From positions 124,001 to 188,000 of the forward strand of contig JACFMS010000002.1 of assembly GCA_019455285.1 (NCBI GenBank): 64,000 nucleotides of DNA, written 5' to 3'. Positions 53,801-61,181 of the stretch are shown here, in pieces. The notes under the pieces were generated by a model. The model did not search any database and was not told the origin of the DNA. It was given only the letters and a program-made list of their open reading frames with translations. This stretch comes from Sphingomonadales bacterium. GTDB lineage: Bacteria; Pseudomonadota; Alphaproteobacteria; Sphingomonadales; Govanellaceae. Positions within the stretch are counted from its first letter, which is position 1. Each line of letters starts with the position of its first letter. Position numbers and translations under genes: made by a program.

Positions 53801-53952
53801 GTGTAGATATTGACCTGCACTGGCGTGACGTCGGGAAAGGCGTCGATCGGCACGGTCATCACCGCCCGCCAGCCGAGGAAGCCCACGACCAGAAAGGCGA
53901 TGATCACCAGAAATTTGTATTGAAGCGAAAGTTCGACGAGCTTGTTCAACAT
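50821..53952 (-). CDS. czcA: CusA/CzcA-family heavy-metal efflux RND transporter
   Basis: The protein has 1043 residues, full length. TM1 is followed by PIDAFPDVTPVQVNIYTESP and large periplasmic porter domains. The proton-relay helix TM4 reads LAIGIGMMVDGAVVMVENSF, whose D-G-A-x3-V-E-N fits the Zn/Co/Cd-type pumps better than the Cu/Ag type (D-A-A). The second half repeats the fold and has QEIKNAIASVPGVADLSLE. It drives metal out through CzcB and CzcC using proton flow. The operon order is czcC-like, czcB-like, czcA-like, P-II-like, cadA-like. Metal choice is inference from the TM4 motif and neighbours. Confidence 0.94.
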   Translation of the reverse strand: MLNKLVELSLQYKFLVIIAFLVVGFLGWRAVMTVPIDAFPDVTPVQVNIYTESPGLAAEDVEQLLTFPVESAMAGLPDVDQIRSVSLFGLSYVSVYFEDDVDIYFARRLVMERLAEVRDRIPEGYGTPEMGPNSSGLGQVFWYTLERADEKLAGDITDMDLRTLQDWSIRLILRTASGVDDVMSWGGQERQYQVQIDPLKLIKYKFGYRDVMEAIEANNRQVGGQYIDQGPEQFLVRGLGLVDGERDIGSIVLKVEDGTPVYLRDVATVVQAPSLRFGAVTRDGKEVVLGMALSRIGENAKTVVDAVKEKLSVAEQALPDGVALRPIYDRTELVKKAVSTAERALIEGSILVAIVLFLFLGELRSAFVVIAALPLAMLIAFIFMGEAGLSANLMSLAGLAIGIGMMVDGAVVMVENSFRIMAERRTEGEKVNRTAAVLTAAREVANPIAFAILIIIVVFLPLFSLEGLEGKLFKPMAFNISFAMAGSLLLTLTIIPVLAALILKPKEERDTMLVRWIKRGYLPLLAWSLANKRKVVAAAGVLLAGSLALFPFLGKEFMPQLQEGSIMWRVTSIPSTSLDQSIKVSNDIAAALSDFPEVDTTLAMIGRAEKGETADVNYMEIYTALKPQSEWTSDRSIEELADAMRETLEEVVPTAVIAFTQPIQMRVEELISGVRATLAAKLYGEDLGELDRLSQEIKNAIASVPGVADLSLEANLGKPQVRIIVDREQLARYGLNADDVLTIVRTGIGNEPVSTLIDGVRRFDITARLQDSAKTSVEAIKAIPLSTADGAIIPLSRVADVSVAEGYSFVRREQLQRYAVIQMDVRGRDVDGFVQDADRAIAQSVDLPPGYWIEWGGSFENQQRALTRLSIIVPLTIFFIFVLLYTAFNSIRHATLIIANVPFATIGGLVGLAVTGQYLSVPSAIGFIAVFGVAMLNGIVLVEFINGLREKGLSVGEAVRRGTELRLRPVLMTASVAILGLIPMLLSSGVGAETQRPLATVVVGGLITSTLLTLVLLPVIYEWMETRVVERRKAAQELEPQEV

Positions 53953-53963
53953 GATCTATCTCC

Positions 53964-55139
53964 TCAGTGCCCGTGGCCTTCGCCCATCTGGGATTTCTGG
54001 ATGAGCGACTTGAGGAGAAAGACCTCAGTCGTCGCGATCTCGTCGCCCGCGCTCAGCCCTGCCGCGACCTCAATCCAGCCGCCGCGCGTCTCGCCGGTCT
54101 TAATCGCCGTCGGGTGAAGTTTGTCGCCTTCGACTTTGAAAACAGTCGGGCTTCCGTCCATGAGCGTGACGCTGGATTCCGGAACGGCCAGCGCTTGTTT
54201 GCCATCGCCGATCGGCACCGCGACATTGACATATTGGCCGGGGTGGAGCGCGTCGCCGGCGTTATCCACTTCGATGCGGACCGGCAAGGTGCGCGTGGTC
54301 TCATCAAGTGTGTGGTACGCCTGCACGATCCGGCCACTGACGGCATGGTCTTTGTCGACCAGGATGCGCACCGTGCCGCCCACTTTGACATGCGCGGCCT
54401 GCTCGGACGAGAGTTGCGCTTTTACCCACACCCGGCTTTCATCCATGATCTGGAACAGCACGCGCCCCGCATCCACGACCTCGCCGACGACGAAATCATC
54501 CTTGACGACGGTGCCGTCCTGGGGCGCCAGGAGATCGAATCTCCCGGTCGCTTTCGATGCGCCGGTGCTCTTGACCAGCGCCTCTATCTGCTTCTGCGTC
54601 ATGCCGAAGGCCAGAAGCTTGGCTTGCGCCTGCTCGGCAGCTACTTGTGCTTCCACATACCGCCGCTCGGACACAACCTCTCGCCCCAGTTCGTGCACGC
54701 GGTTCCATTCACGGGTGGCCACGATAAGGTTTCCTTGGGCGTCGGCCATCTCGACGCTGGACAAAGTGACAAGCGCTTGTCCGGTCTTCACACGGTCCCC
54801 AAGCTTTACTTGCCGGGCGACAATTTGAGCGGATATTCGGGGGGCGATCTGTGCCGAGCGGTAAAGATCGAGCGTTACCTCGCCTGGAACGACAGCCTCA
54901 TCGGCAAGGACGCGCATGTCCGTCGGCGCGGTCACCACACCCTGCACCTGGCGTTCGGCGGCGGTCATTTTGACGACGCCGCCTTCTTCATGTTCCTCGC
55001 CGTTCTCCGCCGCTTGCGAAGCGGTAGCAGCAACTTCATTTTTTTTGTTCGGCGACTGATCGATCAACGTGAAAGCGGCGCCGGCGATGATGACCGCGAT
55101 GGCTGCGGCGCCTAAGAACAATTTGGTTTTCCTGGTCAT
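53964..55139 (-). CDS. czcB: Efflux RND periplasmic adaptor subunit (CzcB/CusB-like)
   Basis: The protein has 391 residues from the ATG at 55139, which overlaps the czcC-like stop (ATGA). A TM anchor (LFLGAAAIAVIIAGAAFTLI) leads to the membrane-fusion body: EVTLDLYRSAQIAPRISAQI, GDRVKTGQALVTLSSVEMAD (lipoyl half), an alpha hairpin, LLAPQDGTVVKDDFVVGEVV (second half) and beta-barrel segments. The C-terminal GEGHGH is a possible metal-binding end. It links CzcA to CzcC across the periplasm. Confidence 0.94.
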   Translation of the reverse strand: MTRKTKLFLGAAAIAVIIAGAAFTLIDQSPNKKNEVAATASQAAENGEEHEEGGVVKMTAAERQVQGVVTAPTDMRVLADEAVVPGEVTLDLYRSAQIAPRISAQIVARQVKLGDRVKTGQALVTLSSVEMADAQGNLIVATREWNRVHELGREVVSERRYVEAQVAAEQAQAKLLAFGMTQKQIEALVKSTGASKATGRFDLLAPQDGTVVKDDFVVGEVVDAGRVLFQIMDESRVWVKAQLSSEQAAHVKVGGTVRILVDKDHAVSGRIVQAYHTLDETTRTLPVRIEVDNAGDALHPGQYVNVAVPIGDGKQALAVPESSVTLMDGSPTVFKVEGDKLHPTAIKTGETRGGWIEVAAGLSAGDEIATTEVFLLKSLIQKSQMGEGHGH

Positions 55140-56395
55140 TGAATATTCTCCATCCATTCATCGATGAATGCTGAGGCGTCCAGCCACTCGAACCAGGTCG
55201 CCCAAAGGCGGCCCTTCAGTTCAATGCCGGCGGTTTCTGTCGCGAATGTTTGATTGAGTTGAATGATGTAATCGACGGCGCTTATCTCTCCGGCGTCCCA
55301 CAAGCGCTGCAGCAGGACGCGCTGGCTTTCCAAGGGGTCCGCCCCCTGGCCGGCCCAGCTTTGCCAAGCTTCCGATGCGGTCTGGTAACGCCGAAGGGTT
55401 GCGGCTAGCCTGGCTTCAACCTTGCGGTGAATCTCTTGATAGCCCTGTTCGGCGGCGATCAGGCCGGCATGGGCGGCATCAACCTCGGCGCTGAAGGTAT
55501 TGCGGACGGGAATGGGAATAGACAATCTGACGCCGAATAATGTGGCCGATTCCATGCTACCCAACGGGCTTACCTCCCGCTCCTCGCCAAACCGCAAGCC
55601 GACCGTGGGATCGGGGATGCGATTTCTTTTGGCGACACGGATGCCGGATTGCGCGGCCACCGTATTGGCGGCGGCCAGGCGAATTTCCGGCAGCTCTGCC
55701 ATGGCTACGGCCGCCAGCGAAGGGAGTGCTTTGGCGGGTATGCCGACCAACGGCGGTGGCACGGCCTGTAGCGGCCCCGCCAGCGCTTGCAGGCTTTGTT
55801 CGGCCCGGGAGAAATCAATTGACGCCGCGCTGGCCGCCGCCTGGGCTTCCGCCAGCGCCAGCCGCGCCGTCAGCAATTCCGATTGCGGCAGATCACCCGA
55901 TTCACGCCGCCGTTGGGCAATGGCCAGAAATTCCTGATCCAGCCGCACCCGCTGCTGGGACACCTGCAGCGCTTCCGCTGCCTTCTGATAGTTGGACAAG
56001 GTGGTCAATATCTCTGCCAGCAGTGCTTTGCGGAGGATGTCAAACCGGGCCTCAGCCGTGGTGGTGTCCGCCGCCGCCAGGCCGGACCGGGCGCTGCGCT
56101 TGCCACTCAGATCAAGGGTTTGCGTAACGCCCACCCCTTTGGTTTCGCTGGCGGCGTCCTCGTACTCGAACTCGATCTCAGGGTTGTAAAGGGGCTGTGT
56201 CTGGCTCCGGGCCATTGCACGGGTGGCGTCCAGTTCCGCCCTGGCCTGGCCCAGCGCGGGATGATCTTCAAGAATGCTCAGCACATAGTCGCGAACTGCA
56301 ACGCCCACGCCAGTTGTGGGCTGCGCCCCGGCGGGTATGATCAGGCAAAGATACGCTAGGCATGCGCTGACCAGCGAAAATGATCGGTTTTTCAT
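55136..56395 (-). CDS. czcC: TolC-family outer-membrane efflux protein (CzcC-like)
   Basis: The protein has 419 residues. A signal peptide (SLVSACLAYLCLIIPAGAQ) precedes two OEP repeats with long helices, for example HPALGQARAELDATRAMARS, ARFDILRKALLAEILTTLSN and VEARLAATLRRYQTASEAW. It forms the outer-membrane duct for the CzcBA pump. It is the first large gene of the efflux operon, 78 bp after a small Cys/His-rich gene. Confidence 0.92.
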   Translation of the reverse strand: MKNRSFSLVSACLAYLCLIIPAGAQPTTGVGVAVRDYVLSILEDHPALGQARAELDATRAMARSQTQPLYNPEIEFEYEDAASETKGVGVTQTLDLSGKRSARSGLAAADTTTAEARFDILRKALLAEILTTLSNYQKAAEALQVSQQRVRLDQEFLAIAQRRRESGDLPQSELLTARLALAEAQAAASAASIDFSRAEQSLQALAGPLQAVPPPLVGIPAKALPSLAAVAMAELPEIRLAAANTVAAQSGIRVAKRNRIPDPTVGLRFGEEREVSPLGSMESATLFGVRLSIPIPVRNTFSAEVDAAHAGLIAAEQGYQEIHRKVEARLAATLRRYQTASEAWQSWAGQGADPLESQRVLLQRLWDAGEISAVDYIIQLNQTFATETAGIELKGRLWATWFEWLDASAFIDEWMENIQ

Positions 56396-56473
56396 TCATA
56401 GAACTCTCAAACGTCATGGCACAAGCGCACCCGCCCACAGGGGCGACATACGCAGACTTTACGGTTGAAGAGT

Positions 56474-56800
56474 TCAGGCGTTGGGAGGAGGAACAGGCGG
56501 CCCTTGGCCGTCCATCATAGGCATGGCGCTTAGCAGCGCCAGCAAAGGGTCCTTGGCAGATACGGCGGTGGTGCTGGAGGCTACCGCCGGGACGTTCATA
56601 TGGTGGGTAGCATGGCAGCCGCAATGCAGGACGCAGCCATCCAGGGCAGGCGCGCCCTGGTCCTTGTCGGCTACCGCATGCGTATCATGGCTTTCATAGG
56701 CGGCAGCGTCCAGAATCGCCACATCGGCGATCTGAATCGCAGCAAAAAGGACCAACCCAAGCCATAATAATGCTTTTTTCATCATACCCGACAATGACAT
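56474..56800 (-). CDS. Small exported Cys/His-rich protein, CzcI-like in position
   Basis: The protein has 108 residues from an ATG at 56800; ATG codons at 56780-56785 are also possible and no ribosome binding site decides between them. A hydrophobic signal segment (KALLWLGLVLFAAIQIADVA) is followed by a short region with CVLHCGCHATHHMN and further His and Met residues, which looks metal-binding. The tail is Pro-rich. It is the first gene of the czc-type operon, facing the MerR gene. Small regulatory or metal-binding genes such as czcI hold this position in other czc operons, but I cannot show homology. Confidence 0.7.
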   Translation of the reverse strand: MSLSGMMKKALLWLGLVLFAAIQIADVAILDAAAYESHDTHAVADKDQGAPALDGCVLHCGCHATHHMNVPAVASSTTAVSAKDPLLALLSAMPMMDGQGPPVPPPNA

Positions 56801-56876
56801 AGCGTCGTTGACGATTCATTAAGCCCGGACCGAGCAAGCGCCTTTTGGCGCACGCCCTTGTGAAGAGCCGGTATCA

Positions 56877-56907
56877 TACCTAACATCTATAGTTGCTGTA
56901 GATGCAA
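56877..56907 (-). promoter_or_regulatory. MerR-type operator/promoter of the efflux operon
   Basis: On the minus strand TTGCAT (56902-56907) and TAGGTA (56877-56882) are separated by 19 bp, the lengthened spacer typical of MerR-controlled promoters. The spacer holds most of an inverted repeat, CATCTA and TAGATG (56884-56904), centred between the two boxes. MerR would untwist this DNA when metal binds. The promoter points to the small Cys/His protein and czcCBA. Confidence 0.8.
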
Positions 56908-56932
56908 GCCTGAATTTCACGGAAGCAAAAAA

Positions 56933-57370
56933 ATGTTCACCATCGGCCGCTTGGCCCGGCGTACCGGCGCCAAAGTTCAAACTATTCGTTATTATGAAGA
57001 AATTGGCCTGTTGTCCAAGCCGCCCCGTTCGGAAGGCAATCAGCGCCTCTATGGCGAGCAAGAGGTGGATCGCCTGGCCTTTATCCGCCATGCCCGGGAG
57101 CTCGGATTTTCCCTGGCGGCGGTGCGCGACCTTCTCAGTCTGTCCGACAGTCCCGGCCAGTCATGCGAGGCGGCGGACGTCATCGCCCGCTGCCAGTTGG
57201 AAGCGGTGGAGGCGCGCATTGCACGGCTACAGTCGCTTAAAAGGGAGCTGGAACGTATGATTGAACAGTGCCAGGGCGGCAAAATCGCCGACTGCCGTGT
57301 CATTGAGGTCTTAAGCGACCACAATCAGTGCTTGACGGAAAACCATACCGATGCGGCAGTCCATTCATGA
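56933..57370 (+). CDS. MerR-family metal-responsive regulator (CadR/ZntR-like)
   Basis: The protein has 145 residues. The N-terminal winged helix is [20 protein letters not shown], then [17 protein letters not shown] long dimerisation helix ([20 protein letters not shown]) follows, and the C-terminal metal loop [13 protein letters not shown] plus QSCEAAD and HNQCLTENH supply Cys and His ligands. The arrangement resembles CadR/PbrR/ZntR sensors of Cd, Pb or Zn. It is divergent from the efflux operon and overlaps ynfA by ATGA. Confidence 0.93.
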   Translation: MFTIGRLARRTGAKVQTIRYYEEIGLLSKPPRSEGNQRLYGEQEVDRLAFIRHARELGFSLAAVRDLLSLSDSPGQSCEAADVIARCQLEAVEARIARLQSLKRELERMIEQCQGGKIADCRVIEVLSDHNQCLTENHTDAAVHS

Positions 57371-57711
57371 ATGCACCCACACTGTTCCCAACTCTAGGAT
57401 TTTATGCCGGTGCGGCGGTGGCCGAGATCGCCGGCTGTTTCGCTTTTTGGGCTTGGCTTCGGTTGGATAAGTCCGTGTGGTGGTTGGCGCCGGGCATGGC
57501 TGCTTTGGCGTTATTTGCCTACTTACTTACTCACACTGACTCGGCATTCGCCGGACGCGCCTATGCTGCCTATGGGGGCGTTTATATTACGGCATCTATT
57601 TTGTGGTTGTGGGGCATTGAAGGCAAAAGTCCGGATCGTTGGGATTTGATCGGTGCGGTCTTATGTCTCATTGGTGCAAGCATTATAATATTCGCCCCCC
57701 GCGCCAATTGA
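57367..57711 (+). CDS. YnfA-family small membrane protein
   Basis: The protein has 114 residues from the ATG at 57367, overlapping the merR stop (ATGA). Four TM helices with [40 protein letters not shown] and [16 protein letters not shown] match YnfA (UPF0060), an SMR-like family. The function is unsettled, with export of drugs or cations proposed. Pairing with a metal MerR gene suggests a metal-related role here. Confidence 0.92.
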   Translation: MNAPTLFPTLGFYAGAAVAEIAGCFAFWAWLRLDKSVWWLAPGMAALALFAYLLTHTDSAFAGRAYAAYGGVYITASILWLWGIEGKSPDRWDLIGAVLCLIGASIIIFAPRAN

Positions 57712-57744
57712 GCCGCATCCTTTAGGAACGGCACCCCATCTCGC

Positions 57745-57990
57745 CGCGTCTTCCTGGCGTACGGGAAACTGGGCACGGTCTGTCTGGCTGCCGGCGCGTC
57801 TGCTTTGGCATTTGCGGACACGTCCCTATTGCATGTTTACAAGTCACCCTGGTGCGCGTGTTGCGATGCTTGTGTCGTCTGTGTCGTGCAGGCTTTAAGG
57901 TGCAGGTCGCCGAGACCGAAGACATGGACGCCATCAAGTCACAACACGGCGTGGCGACGTTCTCGATGGTTCTGTCGGCGAACTGGCCGA
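57745..57990 (+). pseudogene. Broken DUF411-family metal-binding protein gene
   Basis: One frame gives a signal-like LGTVCLAAGASALAFADTS and then LLHVYKSPWCACCDAC, the typical DUF411 start with the Cys pair. The match then moves to another frame: LCRAGFKVQVAETEDMDAIK followed by SQHGV. The shift lies near 57870-57885. The usual C-terminal half (the conserved Gly/His-rich part) is not recognisable. DUF411 proteins are periplasmic and often accompany copper or other metal genes. It is a dead relic beside ynfA and fills most of the gap 57712-58032. Confidence 0.75.
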
Positions 57991-58032
57991 GGGGTAGCGG
58001 GCCTTCATTGAGCGTGGGGGCAGCCACGCAAA

Positions 58033-58974
58033 CTACTTAGCGCACTTCTTTGCTTTGTTTTCAATCAGTGCTAACGCCTTGTCGGCGGTGTCGCCCATGG
58101 CCTGAAGTATTGTGAATAGGTTTTTTCGACGCTGTTCGTAAGATTCGATGGGGGAGAGATAGATTTCAGGAAGCCCGTCAATTTCCTCGAGAATTTCATC
58201 TAATCGACGAATCCGTTCTTTCTTGGTCATATTATGCCAGGCTCTGATGCGCTCAATTAGGGTTGCATCATCATGGCGAAGACTGGGTGGTAAGGATTGG
58301 TCTAGAAAGATATACATGGTCAAGGAAAGGCATTGTTGCCGCCCATTTACAGGAATGATGATGGCACGGCCAGTAAGTTCCCGGTGAATGGAATGGCCGA
58401 GCCAGTACTCCCGATGTAAAAGGACTCTCTGATATATCTGTTTATGTTCTGGAACATGAGGACCGACTACTCGGACTTTCCAGCCCACTGGATCCAAAAG
58501 TATGTCTTTGGGGTGAGGGTAGAGTTCTGGTTCGGGCAGGCCTTGTTGTTTTGCTTTGGCAATTTGTGCTTCGCCTAACTGCTTCAGGCGTTCATAGTGC
58601 TCATATATCCTCTCCCTTTCCTTGGTTGCCGCGGCTTCTCCGGCCTTCATGATTTCATAGACTTGTTTTTGCGCCAAGCGGCTGCCTTTGAGGGCACCTG
58701 CAATCATACTGCGCATCACGGCCTGTGAGGCTGGCAGCTCCACCGGCTGGCCATTTTCCTGCAGCTTTAGGAGCCGGTAGATTTCGTGTTCGAACTGGCT
58801 GTTGGAAGGGACATCTGCCAGCTTCAAGGGCTTTGGAGTAGACAGCTGTTTTTTGGGCCGCCCCTTGGGATTGCCGGATTGGCCTTTTTGGAAACGGTGG
58901 CCGGCAGGCGGTTTACCATATCCAGTTTGGTAAGCGGTGGCACTATTTGCTTTGTCGTGGGAAGGTTTGGTCAT
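58033..58974 (-). CDS. DUF5681-domain protein
   Basis: The 313-residue protein has near its N-terminus the signature GYGKPPAGHRFQKGQSGNPK and GRPKK that defines DUF5681. The rest is helical and charged and has no family match I know. Genes with this domain are found in prophages and mobile islands of alphaproteobacteria, commonly beside ParB-type methyltransferase genes and terminase genes. The next gene upstream here is such a methyltransferase. No terminase is seen in this window. Base use is less GC-rich than the metal genes. Confidence 0.88.
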   Translation of the reverse strand: MTKPSHDKANSATAYQTGYGKPPAGHRFQKGQSGNPKGRPKKQLSTPKPLKLADVPSNSQFEHEIYRLLKLQENGQPVELPASQAVMRSMIAGALKGSRLAQKQVYEIMKAGEAAATKERERIYEHYERLKQLGEAQIAKAKQQGLPEPELYPHPKDILLDPVGWKVRVVGPHVPEHKQIYQRVLLHREYWLGHSIHRELTGRAIIIPVNGRQQCLSLTMYIFLDQSLPPSLRHDDATLIERIRAWHNMTKKERIRRLDEILEEIDGLPEIYLSPIESYEQRRKNLFTILQAMGDTADKALALIENKAKKCAK

Positions 58975-59024
58975 GGTGAAGCTCCAAAATTAAGGGTTGG
59001 GAAAAAGGCAAGTCAGGACTATTG

Positions 59025-59103
59025 AGACCGGCCCTATTCGGGCCGCTCTGTTCAGGAACACATTTGGACTGAGAACCTTTGGTCCGGCGGACCTATTCAG
59101 GTC
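59025..59103. repeat. Pair of covarying hairpins with the same loop
   Basis: CGGCCC-TATTC-GGGCCG (about 59031-59047) and CGGACC-TATTC-AGGTCG (about 59087-59103) have the same TATTC loop but changed stem pairs. Between them GGTCC and GGACC can also pair. The block fills most of the 144-bp gap between the methyltransferase stop and the DUF5681 start. It may be a structured leader of the DUF5681 transcript on the minus strand. Confidence 0.5.
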
Positions 59104-59118
59104 GAGAGAGGCTTGGCC

Positions 59119-60558
59119 TTATCGTCGCCTGCCTTTGCTGCCAGAGATGCGGAACGCTGGCTGTGGCGTGGCCGTTTCAGGGCCACGGTCCGCCTTTGCC
59201 ATGGCCTTCAGGCATTGATCGGTAACGACGGTGGACTTTCTTGCAATACCAGCAGGGCGATTCCGTTCTTCGGACACATCCTCGAAAGCCTCACCAGTGG
59301 CCGCCAGGGTAGCCGCCTTGCCGGTGTAAGCCTCGTAGCGGCGGATGATGGTGTCTGCGTAGCGGGGATCGTATTCCATCAGGCGGGCAATGCGTCCGGT
59401 CTTCTCGGCCGCAATCAGCGTGGTGCCGGAGCCGGCAAAGACATCGAGGACGATGTCGCCGCGTTTGGAGCAGTCCTTGATGGCATCGGCTACCAGGGCC
59501 ACCGGCTTCACCGTGGGATGCATGGCCAATTCCTCAGTCCTGTTGCTGGAGATACTGCTGATGCCGGGGTAGTCCCAGACATTGGTGCGGTAGCGCCCGG
59601 TGTCCCCTAAGCCGAAGCTGTTGGTGTGTGGAGCGGTGCCCACCTTGAAGATGAAGATCAGCTCATGCTTGGAGCGGTAGAAGGTGCCCATGCCGCCATT
59701 GGTCTTGTTCCAGACACAGAGGTTCTTCAGGTCCGAGAACACGGCCTTCCCGGCAACGAGGAGTTCCCCCATGTGCCGCCAGTCCATGCAGACAAAGGCA
59801 ATGGCGCCATCGCGGCAGAAGGAGGCAGAGGCGCCTAGGGTTTCTTTGAGGAAAGCAATGAACCCTTCCTCCGACATCTCGCCCACGCCCATGGCGAAGT
59901 CCTGGTGTTTGACCTTACCTAATCCAGAGACATGGCCGGCGATGGGAACGTTGTAGGGCGGGTCGGTGAAGATGAGGTCTACGGTCTCGCCCGACAGCAA
60001 CGTCTGATAATCCTCAACATTCCGAGCGTCGCCGCAGATCAGCCGGTGCCGGCCCAACTGCCACACATCGCCGCGGCGGGTGACGGCAACTTCAGACAGA
60101 GCCGGAATGACATACTCCGGGCCCTCCGGCCCGTCTACCCGGCTGTCCGCAGCCCCCTCCAGCACCAGGTCAATCTCGGCCAGGGAAAAGCCGGTCACAG
60201 ACAAATCAAAATCCAGATCCATCAGCCCTTGTAGCTCGATGGCCAACATCTCCTGATCCCAGCCGGCATTGAGCGCCAGCTTGTTATCCGCCAGCACATA
60301 GGCCCGGCGTTCGGCTGCACTCAAATGGGACAAGGCCAATGTGGGCACATTCCTCATACCCAGCAGCTTGGCGGCAGCCACCCGGCCATGGCCGGCGATG
60401 ATCTCGCCATCGTCACTCACCAAGACCGGGTTGGTAAATCCGAACCGCTCAATGCTGTCGGCGATCTGCCGTACCTGTTTCTTGGAATGCCGCCGGGCAT
60501 TCCTGGGGTAAGGGCGTAAGTCCGAGATGGGGCGGTCGATAACAGGGGTAGAGGGCAT
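59119..60558 (-). CDS. ParB-domain/DNA methyltransferase fusion
   Basis: The protein has 479 residues from the ATG at 60558. Residues 1-100 are a ParB/sulfiredoxin-like domain: SDLRPYPRNARRHSKKQVRQ, FGFTNPVLVSDDGEIIAGHG and RVAAAKLLGM. The methyltransferase follows with DLIFTDPPYNVP (DPPY), a recognition region, then HPTVKPVALVADAIKDC and VLDVFAGSGTTLIAAE (SAM site). DPPY before FxGxG is the beta-class order, as in CcrM-like adenine or N4-cytosine methylases. Such fusions are common in phages and islands, usually without a restriction partner. None is seen here. It is followed by the DUF5681 gene. Confidence 0.94.
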   Translation of the reverse strand: MPSTPVIDRPISDLRPYPRNARRHSKKQVRQIADSIERFGFTNPVLVSDDGEIIAGHGRVAAAKLLGMRNVPTLALSHLSAAERRAYVLADNKLALNAGWDQEMLAIELQGLMDLDFDLSVTGFSLAEIDLVLEGAADSRVDGPEGPEYVIPALSEVAVTRRGDVWQLGRHRLICGDARNVEDYQTLLSGETVDLIFTDPPYNVPIAGHVSGLGKVKHQDFAMGVGEMSEEGFIAFLKETLGASASFCRDGAIAFVCMDWRHMGELLVAGKAVFSDLKNLCVWNKTNGGMGTFYRSKHELIFIFKVGTAPHTNSFGLGDTGRYRTNVWDYPGISSISSNRTEELAMHPTVKPVALVADAIKDCSKRGDIVLDVFAGSGTTLIAAEKTGRIARLMEYDPRYADTIIRRYEAYTGKAATLAATGEAFEDVSEERNRPAGIARKSTVVTDQCLKAMAKADRGPETATPQPAFRISGSKGRRR

Positions 60559-60700
60559 GGGACATCTCTCGTTTCGATTGAGGAATGCGCCATGCTGATC
60601 ACGAAGGAAAACTGATGACAACCCCCACTTCTGCCCGAAAATGCCATTGTTTCAATAAGTTGAAAGGTTTTGAGAGGTCAGCGTTTAAAAGACCATTTAA

Positions 60701-60747
60701 AGACCCCTTCAAGGGGTATTAAATGACCTATTTAGAAAAAATACCCC
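60701..60747. promoter_or_regulatory. Mutually exclusive hairpins upstream of the methyltransferase gene
   Basis: ACCCCTT-C-AAGGGGT (60703-60717) can form a tight hairpin. The right arm GGGGTATT (60713-60720) can instead pair with AATACCCC (60740-60747). The two pairings share bases and cannot coexist, a plan like an attenuator or switch. It could equally be nested operators for a dimeric repressor. On the minus strand it lies about 145 bp before the methyltransferase start. Confidence 0.45.
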
Positions 60748-60916
60748 TAATAGTAGATCAAAAAATTATTTATTCACCTTGCCTAAACTACCTGCTCGGG
60801 CTGACAAAAGTGGATGGTTCTGCACCTCAAATCGCGGCCGACTCGGAAGATGGGGCAGGAGCAGGCGGTACGGCTATGGCCAATGCCGCTCAAGCCGTTT
60901 GCGAGTTTTATTTAAG

Positions 60917-61054
60917 TTGATTTACTCGTAATAAGAGCTAATGTGCCGTCACCATGCTACTGGCCGGGTTATATGGCGCGGCATGGCGCGCTCCAAGGCC
61001 CGGTTGGGGAAGGCCCTCTCAATCGAGAGGGCTTTTTTCTTCATGCGGGGCTCG
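60917..61054 (+). ncRNA. Candidate structured RNA, copy A (upstream of parDE)
   Basis: It starts TTGATTTACTCG, then AAGAGCTAATG, and contains CCATGC (60952-60957), CCGGG (60964-60968), GCATGG (60981-60986) and CCCGG (60999-61003). The first pairs with the third and the second with the fourth, so the helices cross as a pseudoknot. An intrinsic terminator ends it (61013-61038). A homologous copy with the same order lies at 61720-61848 after parE. In that copy the second helix is CCGGAC/GTCCGG, so both sides have changed together. No known RNA family was recognised. Confidence 0.45.
61013..61038 (+). terminator. Intrinsic terminator in element A
   Basis: GCCCTCTC-AATC-GAGAGGGC is a perfect 8-bp stem followed by TTTTTT. 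It ends element A upstream of the parDE promoter. Confidence 0.9.
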
Positions 61055-61136
61055 CCCGTACGTGGCTTTGCTTGTAAAGCAACTCCTGATTTTTATGTTC
61101 CCTGAGGGGGGCGCAAAACAGGCCGTTGGCATTCTG

Positions 61137-61151
61137 TACCAATTTTTGGTA
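61137..61151 (+). promoter_or_regulatory. Likely ParD operator upstream of parDE
   Basis: TACCAA-TTT-TTGGTA is a perfect 6-bp inverted repeat 30 bp before the parD ATG, overlapping where the -10 box should be (GGTATATTG). ParD antitoxins of the ribbon-helix-helix type bind such palindromes and repress their operon with ParE as corepressor. Confidence 0.65.
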
Positions 61152-61181
61152 TATTGCCGTAAGTCCACTTGTGAGGCGCCC

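Noticed and set aside
53967-55115. 382-codon open frame antisense to czcB
   Set aside because: Shadow frame of a well-supported adaptor gene; no independent signal.
60723-60920. 65-codon open frame after the alternative hairpins
   Set aside because: No ribosome binding site and no resemblance to a known protein; it ends at the first base of element A. Possible but unsupported.
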